From Heracleum sosnowskyi (taxonomy: Eukaryota > Streptophyta > Magnoliopsida > Apiales > Apiaceae), in contig JAUIZM010000023.1 of NCBI GenBank assembly GCA_030848705.1, forward strand, positions 682,001-746,000: a DNA stretch of 64,000 nt, written 5' to 3'. The notes under the pieces are model-generated. The model saw only the letters and a list, made by a program, of their open reading frames with translations, was not told the DNA's origin and searched no databases. A program made the position numbers and the translations under genes. Below, in pieces: positions 1-8,238 of the stretch; positions within the stretch are counted from its first letter, which is position 1, and each line of letters starts with the position of its first letter.

Positions 1-1257
1 CACTTGATACTCCTCCTCCAAGCATCATCTTCGATCTTAGCATCTTTTCTCTGATAACTGAAGCAGCATTGTGAGTATTTCTATTTTTGACTTTTAACAA
101 GTACAGAACATACTCCAATTCTTGATAAGATTTGAGATTTATATCAGACTCTGCAACCTTATAAACTCTTCCATCATTCATAAAGTACAACAAAAATTCC
201 TTCTTCAACACCTTATGAAAGATCATTTGAACAGAGTCTAGCATATCAAGATTTTCTTGAGTAATAATACCAGATACAGCTAGTGATGATTGATCCATTG
301 GACTTGTATTTATCCTTCTCTCTCTGTGTGACCCTAGACCAGATTTGTCTTTTCCTTCCTTACCCAATACTGTTCTGGTTACTGAGAAATTCACAGCTTC
401 AAGCTTTAAATCTTCAAGAATTTTTGGTTTGCTGAATCCTGGAAGTTGTGTAGATTTCTGTACAACTTGAGCAACGTCAGAGGTTGTCATAACTTTAGTA
501 GTATCATCAACTTGAGCAGCGTCAGAGGTTGATTTTGCTAATCTTGTTTCAACTTGAGCAATGTCAGAGGTTGAATTATCTTTCTTCTCTAGGTTAGGCT
601 CTTCAATCATTATGCCTTTACCCTTATCAGAATTTCCAATCACAGGTCTCCTTGTATATTGTATACTCTGTTGTGTATTGTCTTTGATAGAAATACCAAC
701 TTCTTTCTTTCTAGGAGCCTTGATTTCCTTTTTCTTGTAGATTCCAGCTTCAAGATTTTTCTTGTGTTCCTCAGCAAGCATTTGCTCTTCAGCCTGGATA
801 TCTTCAATAGTAACATTCTTTCCATGCTCTTTCATGAATATTTTAGCAGCAATCTCTTCATCAATAGATGGATTAGTTGAAACAACTAAACTCTTGAGTT
901 TTGAAGTAGATTGGCCACCAGAGTTTATCTTGTCAGAGTTTGTTTGTCTATCAGAGTTTACTCTTGTCCTGCTTTGCCTTTGAGCAAAAATCTTTCTTTT
1001 ATTTTCTTTGCTTCCCCCATCAGTAGAATCATCCCTCCGTCTCAGAGCTTGAGTGTCTTTGCATTTGTCTTTAGGTACACTCTCCCCCTTTTTGACATCA
1101 TCAGAAAGTAGTACTGATGTCAGCAATTCAATGGCAGTAGAAATGGAATTCAATTGAGTAGACATTGCATTCTGAGTTTCCTCAACTTTCCCAAGCCTCT
1201 TCTTGATTTCCTCAGAATCCTTGGCTTGCTGCTTGAACATAGAATAATATAAGTTCT
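1..1257 (-). pseudogene. Distal part of the env-position ORF, shifted frame, partial at window edge
   Basis: After the frameshift near 1245 the minus strand stays open without any stop down to base 1, about 415 codons in a different frame from the proximal part. It has no start codon of its own at the upstream end and fits as the continuation of the third ORF. The first 50 or so residues are rich in K, E, Q and L with heptad-like spacing and may continue a coiled coil. A middle part is K/E-rich. At 464-571 there are three copies of a short S-T-S-D-x-A-Q-V peptide, 14 to 15 residues apart. The last 100 residues before the edge look globular. No convincing transmembrane helix or signal peptide is visible in this part. 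The stop codon lies outside the window. I do not recognise a defined domain. Confidence 0.75.
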
Positions 1258-3525
1258 GTCAGAATTGAAAGTAAGATCCTTCATACTGACTTCATTCCTT
1301 AGATTTGTAAGCATTTGTTGATTCTCATCAAATCTATTATTAAGAGATTTGACTTGAACAACAGTTGCCTGTAAGCTTGTAAGTACATCAGTATTTGAGA
1401 TCTTCTTGACAGAATCAGATAGAAAATCTGCAGCCCTTTGTGCTGAGAAGACACAATCTGCATCAGCCCATTTGTTGTAGTACATATTCTGGAAATGCTC
1501 ATTTGTCTGTCTATTGACTTCCCTTGCTTCATCACTATTGACATCATCAGCCAATGAAACTTGAATACTAGGGTGTGAATGCGAACCCTCAGCATCATTT
1601 CCAGCTTCTTCATTATTGTCTGCTTCATTTTCAGTAAGAATATTTTCAGCAGTAAACTGTGCAGCTTCATCAATTTTCTCCTCTTCTACAGCTTCAGGAA
1701 TATCAGAGTTAACCTGAGCAAAAACCTCTGCTTCTCTTTGAACAATCTCAACAACAGATTGTTGCAAAGCTTCAAGAATAATATTCTCAGATTTTAGCTC
1801 ATCAGCAGCCTCTTGTTCCTTTTCTATCACAGCTTCATCAAGAATTGTCTCTGTGACTTTTATCATCTGATTAACCTCCTCACCTTTGTCAAGATCACAA
1901 GAAATAATTTCAGTGTGAGTGGCCAGAGAATCTTCTATCTGATCAGTTACTTGATCAGCTTCCACACCCTCTGTATAATGATCAGAATGTATAGAGGTGT
2001 GTGCTTCAAAATCAAAAACTCTGCTATCAGAATAAGTAGCAGCTTCCTCAACTACATCATTAGCCATTGATGTAGGAGCTTCTAAATCCAAATCCATCAT
2101 ATTAGCATCAGTATTTATCCTGTCTAGATTGACAGATTCAGTATTTGCAGCATCCTCCTGAACAAATACTTCATGAGCTTCAGTGTTTACAAACACTCTG
2201 TCCTCATTAGCATTTAGAATATCCTCCTCAACAACCATTGCAGGAGTATCTTGAGGAACAGTTTCAGTCACAATCTCCTCATTCTCTGATGCAGGAGCTT
2301 CAGATTCATCAAGATTTGCTCTATCCTCTGAGAGCATAGTAGTTTCCCTTAGAACAGCTTCCTGAATTACCACTGCAGAGTTTACAGGCAATTCAGCTTC
2401 TTCCTCCTCATCAAAAAGATAAGTGGCTACAAGTTTCCTTCTTTTACTCAGAGTTTGAGAATCCTCTGCTTCATCTTCACTAGCAGATACTCTTGCTTCT
2501 TCAGAACGAGGTCTTTGTGCCCTTACTTTTCTTTTAAATGCTCTGGTTTTGGACTTCTTTAACCTTTGTGATGGAGACACAGAAGGTTCAGCTTCAGAAG
2601 ATGGTTTAGAAATCCTAGCTGGCTTAGAACCCATATGCTTAGTTCTACCACCTCTTGCAAGATTAACAGAAATTAAAGAAGGTACTTCTTGAGTTGGGGA
2701 ATTGACTTGAGCATTTAAAAACTGTTGCAATGAGGCAGGTAGCAACAAGTCTCCAACAACTCCTTTCTTAACATCTTTATTTACTAGATCAGTAAATACC
2801 CTCTTATGTAATTTAAAACAAGAAACATCTGCTTCAATTACATGTACTCCTTCAACACAATAAGAAAACAAAAGCTGACAGAATCTAGAAAAATAAACAA
2901 CTCCTCTATTCTCTGTCATCTTCTCCCCTAAGTTAGTCAAAACAAGTCGTGCAAAATCAAAATGATTATCATATAATAAAGAATACCCGATTTGCAGACT
3001 GTCTGTGGGAATAGCATCCCAATTTGTGCATTTCTTTCCAAATGTCCTCGTGATGCAATCGAAGAAGAAACTCCATTCCTTGCGCAGAAACGGCCTTTTG
3101 AGTTGCCCAATCTTTGTCAATGGCCCAGAGTAGCCAATCTCTCGCATCATTCGTATTAAATCCTCATCACCCATTCCAACAGTGTAGGAAGGATACTCAG
3201 GAAACCCCATTGCAGCTCGAATAGTACCAGCAGTAATAACATACTCTGTTTCTTCAAACTCAAAGATTATGGATGGGTTTCCAGTTTCACCACCATCATC
3301 ATAAACCCCTGACTCCCAGAATGCCTTGATTTGTAAACCAGAAAGTTTGGCTGGTTCAACTAAAGCACGCCCAATCGCTGACTGAGCAAGAAACTTTTGA
3401 ATCATATGAAATGCTTCTGGTGCGTTTGCAGTGTTTAGTGGTGCGGTATAGTTGTTTGGAACGAACTCTAACCCAGACGAAACGAAAGCTGTGGTTGCCA
3501 TTAGAAGATTTTGAAGAAAGAACAA
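1150..3525 (-). CDS. Env-position ORF (third ORF of the element), proximal part, frame broken
   Basis: This 791-codon frame lies downstream of pol on the same strand, the place where Sirevirus elements carry their so-called envelope-like ORF. The first ATG is at 3525, but a second in-frame ATG at 3501, reading M-A-T-T-A-F, looks like the more natural start. Residues 10-275 are globular with many aromatic residues. Residues 290-365 are strongly basic, with clusters at 321-340 and K-R-R-K at 361-364 that resemble nuclear localisation signals. Residues 370-700 are low-complexity and rich in E, D, A, V and S. Residues about 715-755 look like a coiled coil. The last 32 residues (from about 760) are read out of frame after a one-base loss between 1237 and 1257, and end at a chance stop. 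No signal peptide or membrane segment is seen, so the label env-like rests on position only. Function unknown. Confidence 0.8.
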   Translation of the reverse strand: MFFLQNLLMATTAFVSSGLEFVPNNYTAPLNTANAPEAFHMIQKFLAQSAIGRALVEPAKLSGLQIKAFWESGVYDDGGETGNPSIIFEFEETEYVITAGTIRAAMGFPEYPSYTVGMGDEDLIRMMREIGYSGPLTKIGQLKRPFLRKEWSFFFDCITRTFGKKCTNWDAIPTDSLQIGYSLLYDNHFDFARLVLTNLGEKMTENRGVVYFSRFCQLLFSYCVEGVHVIEADVSCFKLHKRVFTDLVNKDVKKGVVGDLLLPASLQQFLNAQVNSPTQEVPSLISVNLARGGRTKHMGSKPARISKPSSEAEPSVSPSQRLKKSKTRAFKRKVRAQRPRSEEARVSASEDEAEDSQTLSKRRKLVATYLFDEEEEAELPVNSAVVIQEAVLRETTMLSEDRANLDESEAPASENEEIVTETVPQDTPAMVVEEDILNANEDRVFVNTEAHEVFVQEDAANTESVNLDRINTDANMMDLDLEAPTSMANDVVEEAATYSDSRVFDFEAHTSIHSDHYTEGVEADQVTDQIEDSLATHTEIISCDLDKGEEVNQMIKVTETILDEAVIEKEQEAADELKSENIILEALQQSVVEIVQREAEVFAQVNSDIPEAVEEEKIDEAAQFTAENILTENEADNNEEAGNDAEGSHSHPSIQVSLADDVNSDEAREVNRQTNEHFQNMYYNKWADADCVFSAQRAADFLSDSVKKISNTDVLTSLQATVVQVKSLNNRFDENQQMLTNLRNEVSMKDLTFNSDRTYIILCSSSKPRILRKSRRGLGKLRKLRMQCLLN

Positions 3526-4910
3526 GTAATTGATGCGAAAGCTTAACAGAGTTTATGTGTAGAAAGGTGTTTGTGACTATGTGTGTGTGATAATAGATGT
3601 GTATGAGTAAGATGTGAAAAGTTTAACTGAAGATGTGTGTATTGTATTTAAAAGAAAATTAAAGATTAAAAACTGAAGAGTTTTTAATCATTAATACACA
3701 ACTGTCTTACTCCTGTAATCATGTGAATGGGACACGTGTCACACATGCAGTTACTGACAGCAAATAATTGACAGTTTCCAATACGCATGCGCAGTAAAAA
3801 CAGCAATAATTACCGCCTGTTACACTTTTCTATGCAATTAACCTCTCTCCTCTGTTTAAAACATTCTTGAACAACTTTCTAATCATACTCTTTTTAAATT
3901 TTCAAAACAAATGTCTAATCTCAAAATTATAAAATGTCTGAAACAAAGAAATTATTTTAACCATCAGAGATTAAAACAAAGTTACCTCGGCATATGTCAC
4001 ACAATACATCAGTGTTTACCATTTATCCGTCTTTGTCAATAAACTCTTTTCTCAATCTGTACATGTGTGAAAATATGTGTGTGCAATAGCAGAGTTTACC
4101 GAAACCAATATTTAGATCATCTCAAAGTGCATAAAATCCACAAACTAAAGTAGTAAAAACTGGTTGCCTAAACTCTCATGTATAACATAAAATCTGATTT
4201 TATATCTAAACTCTGTATACTGATATCCTTTCATTTGGATATATCTTTTGTTTTTCACCCCCTTTCTTTATTATTATTTTTTTTTTTTTTTTATATATAT
4301 ATATTTTTTTTTTCCAGTAATCAGTGGTTGGCACTAGTCACCAAAAATCAAAGATTTCAGCCCTTATTTCATACAATAAGTTCCTGGATCTTCCTAGGCT
4401 CAACATGATCTCAAAGGAATTTGTGCTCTGTTTGGCATCTTTTGATTTGAGGGTGAATTATTTGCAATTAATAATCAGAGTTTAGACTTTTCATCAGTAA
4501 ATATAATTAACTTATGAGAGAGAATGCAAACAGCTAATACAAACTCAGTGTTTAGGATCAATAAACTAAGAGATGCTATAAATATAGAGACAGTATCATG
4601 CTGTGTTAACTTACTGCACATATTTGAGATCAGAATCTATACAACTCTTAAGGATTTACAGTTACTTACTGAGAATTATGCTTCATACAAATTTCTTCAT
4701 TGGTCCATATGTTTCAGACAAAATTACAATCAGAGTATAGCATTAAACTGTAACTATCAGAGTATGATCAACACTTTATGACTAACAGAGTTTAGCATCA
4801 GAGTTTACTTTCAGAGTTTATGACACTGGTACTCATAACAATGAATACATGCAAGGAATCATGAGCATTAAAAATCAAACATGTATAGGTTTTGAGTCTA
4901 ACCCGTATCT
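3526..4910 (-). other. Non-coding spacer between pol and the third ORF
   Basis: These 1.4 kb are AT-rich and closed by stops in all frames of the element strand; the short frames present look like noise. The region holds a purine/AT tract at 4256-4313 and at least seven copies of the CAGAGTTT motif or its complement, at 3547, 4090, 4208, 4476, 4786, 4799 and 4812. Elements of this lineage often have such a spacer, which may hold a splice acceptor or promoter for the third ORF, but I cannot point to one with confidence. Because of it, readthrough of the pol stop could not reach the third ORF. Confidence 0.7.
4256..4313 (-). other. Polypurine-tract-like stretch with A-runs and TA repeat
   Basis: On the element strand this reads a run of ten A, about six TA repeats, a run of 16 A, TAATAATA, and then AAAGAAAGGGGGTG. 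The last part resembles a polypurine tract, the primer for plus-strand DNA synthesis. The functional tract should lie next to the 3' LTR, outside the window, so this could be an extra internal tract or simple low-complexity sequence. Multiple tracts have been described for Sirevirus elements. Confidence 0.4.
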
Positions 4911-7900
4911 CTAGTCAGAACCAGAGATCATTCCAAGTTCATTTACCAATCTTGTAAAAGTAGCTTCACTCAAAGGTTTGGTGAAGATATCTGCAAGTTG
5001 TTGGTCTGTAGACACAAAATGAAGCTCAATGTTCCCTTCTTCCACATGTTCCCTGATAAAATGATACCTTATGCTGATGTGCTTGGTCATGGAGTGCTGT
5101 ATTGGATTTCCTGTCATAGCAATAGCACTTTGGTTATCACAGAAAATAGGTATTTTAGAGTACTTCAAACCATAATCCAGCAGTTGATTCTTCATCCATA
5201 AAATCTGTGCACAACAGCTACCAGCAGCTATATACTCTGCTTCAGCTGTGGATGTGGAGATTGACTTTTGTTTCTTGCTATACCAAGAAACCAATCTGTC
5301 ACCTAAAAATTGACAGCTTCCACTTGTACTTTTTCTGTCTATCTTACAGCCTGCAAAATCTGTATTAGAGTAACCAATTAGCTTAAACTCTGATTCTCTA
5401 GGATACCAAAAACCCAAGGTTATGGTTCCTTTGAGATATTTGAAAATCCTTTTTACAGCTGTTAGATGAGGCTCTCTTGGATCTGCTTGAAATCTTGCAC
5501 AAAGACATGTTGCATACATGATATCAGGTCTACTTGCAGTAAGATACAGTAAAGACCCTATCATTCCTCTGTAGTTTGTCATATCTACTGAGGCTCCTGT
5601 GTCTTTGTCTAGCTTTGTTGCTGTAGCCATGGGAGTTGTAGCAGATGAGCTATCAAGCATACCAAATTTCTTGAGAAGATTTCTGGTATATTTTGCTTGA
5701 TTGATAAAAATACCATCATCTGTTTGCTTGACCTGTAAGCCTAGAAAATAACTAAGCTCTCCCATCATGCTCATTTGGTACCTGGATTGCATAAGCTTTG
5801 CAAACTTCTTACAAAGTTTGTCATTAGTAGATCCAAAAATAATATCATCTACATAAATTTGAACTAACAGCAAATCATCACCAGAATTGAAATAAAACAA
5901 GGTTTTATCAATTGTACCTCTTGTGAACCCACTTTCTAAAAGAAATTGAGCAAGAGTTTCATACCATGCTCTTGGTGCTTGCTTTAGTCCATATAATGCC
6001 TTGTCAAGCCTGTAGACATAATCTGGATGCTTGGGATCTACAAATCCTGGTGGTTGTTCAACAAACACTTCTTCTTCAAGCTTCCCATTGAGAAAAGCAC
6101 TTTTTACATCCATCTGAAAGACTTTAAACTTCTTGTGTGCAGCATAGGCCAGAAAAATTCTTATGGCCTCCAATCTTGCAACTGGAGCAAAGGTTTCATC
6201 ATAGTCAATTCCTTCCTGTTGTGAATAACCTTTAGCCACAAGTCTAGCCTTGTTTCTTGTAATCACACCATCACTGTCAGTCTTGTTTCTGAAAACCCAC
6301 TTTGTACCTACAATTGATCTATTCTTTGGTCTAGGTACAAGTGTCCAGACTTCATTTCTTTCAAATTCATTTAACTCTTCTTGCATTGCTGTAATCCAAT
6401 TAGCATCTTGAAGAGCTTCCTCCACTTTCTTTGGTTCTGTTTGAGACAAGAAAGCATGATACAGACACTCATTATTTGTTGCACTTCTAGTTCTCACACT
6501 AGCATCAGGATCTCCAATTATGAGATCAGGTGTGTGTGCCTGTGTCCACTTTCTTGCTGTTGGTAAGTGGTTTCTTGCATCATTATTGAATCCTCCCCCT
6601 TGATCCATGCTCTCCTGATTCATATGTTGACTCTCTGTAGCATCTGAGGCTCCCCCTGAATTGGATGGCTCAGAGTTTGAACTGTCAGAGTTTGAATCAG
6701 TTTCCTCAACTGACTCACTTGCTGTGTCTTGTTGAGCTTCTTCACGCTCCCCCTCAACTGGTTCTCTATTTTGTTCAATTTGAGAATTTCCAGTTTCTCC
6801 AGTATTTACCAGTAGAGGTTCAGAGTATGCTTCGTCAGAGTTTGTCAAACCTGCTTCATCAGAGTTTATATCATCAGAGAATAGATCTTCATTTTCAAAA
6901 CGTAGTTGATCATATCCATCCTTGTCTTCAAGTCCAATTATTTTCTTGTCATCAAATGACACATGTATGGATTCCATGATCACCTTAGTTCTTAGATTGT
7001 AAACTCTGAATGCTTTTGTTGACAATGGATAGCCAACAAAGATTCCTTCATCAGCTTTTAACTCGAACTTTGTCAACTGTTCAGGATGAGTCTTCAACAC
7101 AAAGCATTTGCATCCAAATATATGAAAATATTTCAAATTTGGCTTCTTATTTTTCACCATCTCATATGGTGTTTTCCCATGCTTGTTGATCAGTGTAGCA
7201 TTTTGAGTAAAACAAGCAGTTTGAACAGCTTCTGCCCAGAAATAAGTTGGTAATTTTGCTTCTTCAAGCATAGTTCTGGCTGCTTCAATTAAGGTTCTGT
7301 TCTTTCTTTCAACTACACCATTTTGCTGTGGAGTCCCAGGTGCAGAAAATTCTTTTTTCACTCCTCTTTCCTTGCAAAAAGCTTCCATGATTGAGTTTCT
7401 GAATTCAGTTCCATTATCACTCCTTATAATTTTGACTTTGTGCTGTGATCCTTTGTCCAGTAGATTTACATGATCCATCAGAGTTTGAGCAGTTTCATCC
7501 TTCTTTGACAAGAAATACACCCATGTATATCTAGTATATTCATCAACAATTACTAGAGCATATTTCTTTCTGCCCATTGACATTATATTCACTGGTCCAA
7601 AGAGATCAACATGTAGAAGATGATAAGGTTCCACTACTGAAGATTCAGATTTGCTCTTGAAAGATGACTTCCTTTCCTTGGCCTTTTGACAAGAATCACA
7701 TAGGCCATCTAGACTGAGTATTGATTTTGGGAGTCCTCTTACAAGATCCTTTCTTATTAGCTCATTGATGTTGTTCAAATTGAGATGAGAGAGCTTCTTG
7801 TGCCAATTCCAACTCTCTTCATTTGACATTCTTGCAGTCAGACACACTGTTTTTCCATCAGAGTTTGTTACCAAACTTGCTTCATAAATGTTGTTATGCC

Positions 7901-8225
7901 TGTGTCCAACTAGAACAACTTTTCCAGTAGATTTACTGATGACTTCACAGTATTCACTATGAAAATCTACATGGTTTCCTCTGTCACAGATTTGACTCAC
8001 AGATAACAGATTATGCTTGAGTCCTGAGACTAGAGCTACATTTGTGATGATGACACTTCCAAGATTAATATTGCCATATCCCAGAGTGTGTCCTATGTTG
8101 CCATCTCCATAGGAAACTTTTGGGCCAGCCTTCTCCTCAAAGTCTGATAGCAGGGCTTTATTTCCAGTCATGTGTCCTGAGCATCCACTGTCCAAGATAA
8201 GTGTGCTCTCTCTTATGCCCTGCAA
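4911..8225 (-). CDS. pol: Pol polyprotein: protease, integrase, reverse transcriptase, RNase H
   Basis: This frame of 1104 codons encodes the enzymes for copying and inserting the element. The aspartic protease has D-S-G at 12-14. The integrase has a zinc finger (H142, H147, C176, C179) and a catalytic D207, D270, E306 triad. A linker at about 450-560 is rich in S, N, D and E. The reverse transcriptase spans about 600-840 with D706 and the Y-V-D-D box at 791-794. RNase H spans about 945-1085 with D956, E995 and D1030. Length and order are normal for a copia pol. The first codon is TTG, directly after a TGA at 8226-8228, and the first ATG lies at codon 19, beyond the protease active site. Pol is therefore not an independent ORF with its own start and must be joined to gag somehow. 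It ends at a TAG. No internal stop or frameshift is seen. Confidence 0.96.
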   Translation of the reverse strand: MQGIRESTLILDSGCSGHMTGNKALLSDFEEKAGPKVSYGDGNIGHTLGYGNINLGSVIITNVALVSGLKHNLLSVSQICDRGNHVDFHSEYCEVISKSTGKVVLVGHRHNNIYEASLVTNSDGKTVCLTARMSNEESWNWHKKLSHLNLNNINELIRKDLVRGLPKSILSLDGLCDSCQKAKERKSSFKSKSESSVVEPYHLLHVDLFGPVNIMSMGRKKYALVIVDEYTRYTWVYFLSKKDETAQTLMDHVNLLDKGSQHKVKIIRSDNGTEFRNSIMEAFCKERGVKKEFSAPGTPQQNGVVERKNRTLIEAARTMLEEAKLPTYFWAEAVQTACFTQNATLINKHGKTPYEMVKNKKPNLKYFHIFGCKCFVLKTHPEQLTKFELKADEGIFVGYPLSTKAFRVYNLRTKVIMESIHVSFDDKKIIGLEDKDGYDQLRFENEDLFSDDINSDEAGLTNSDEAYSEPLLVNTGETGNSQIEQNREPVEGEREEAQQDTASESVEETDSNSDSSNSEPSNSGGASDATESQHMNQESMDQGGGFNNDARNHLPTARKWTQAHTPDLIIGDPDASVRTRSATNNECLYHAFLSQTEPKKVEEALQDANWITAMQEELNEFERNEVWTLVPRPKNRSIVGTKWVFRNKTDSDGVITRNKARLVAKGYSQQEGIDYDETFAPVARLEAIRIFLAYAAHKKFKVFQMDVKSAFLNGKLEEEVFVEQPPGFVDPKHPDYVYRLDKALYGLKQAPRAWYETLAQFLLESGFTRGTIDKTLFYFNSGDDLLLVQIYVDDIIFGSTNDKLCKKFAKLMQSRYQMSMMGELSYFLGLQVKQTDDGIFINQAKYTRNLLKKFGMLDSSSATTPMATATKLDKDTGASVDMTNYRGMIGSLLYLTASRPDIMYATCLCARFQADPREPHLTAVKRIFKYLKGTITLGFWYPRESEFKLIGYSNTDFAGCKIDRKSTSGSCQFLGDRLVSWYSKKQKSISTSTAEAEYIAAGSCCAQILWMKNQLLDYGLKYSKIPIFCDNQSAIAMTGNPIQHSMTKHISIRYHFIREHVEEGNIELHFVSTDQQLADIFTKPLSEATFTRLVNELGMISGSD

Positions 8226-8238
8226 TCACAAACCAACA

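Noticed and set aside
1..60. 3' LTR at the left edge
   Set aside because: The third ORF is still open here and nothing matches the 545-bp LTR at 10645-11189, so the 3' LTR must lie further left.
659..1111. Small forward-strand frames at 659-1111, 1579-2070 and 4178-4781
   Set aside because: They lie opposite the third ORF or in AT-rich spacer, have low-complexity hydrophobic translations and no family likeness.
4911..4925. Readthrough of the pol TAG to make a pol-third-ORF fusion, as reported for soybean SIRE1
   Set aside because: A 1.4-kb spacer with many stops separates pol from the third ORF, so simple readthrough cannot reach it.
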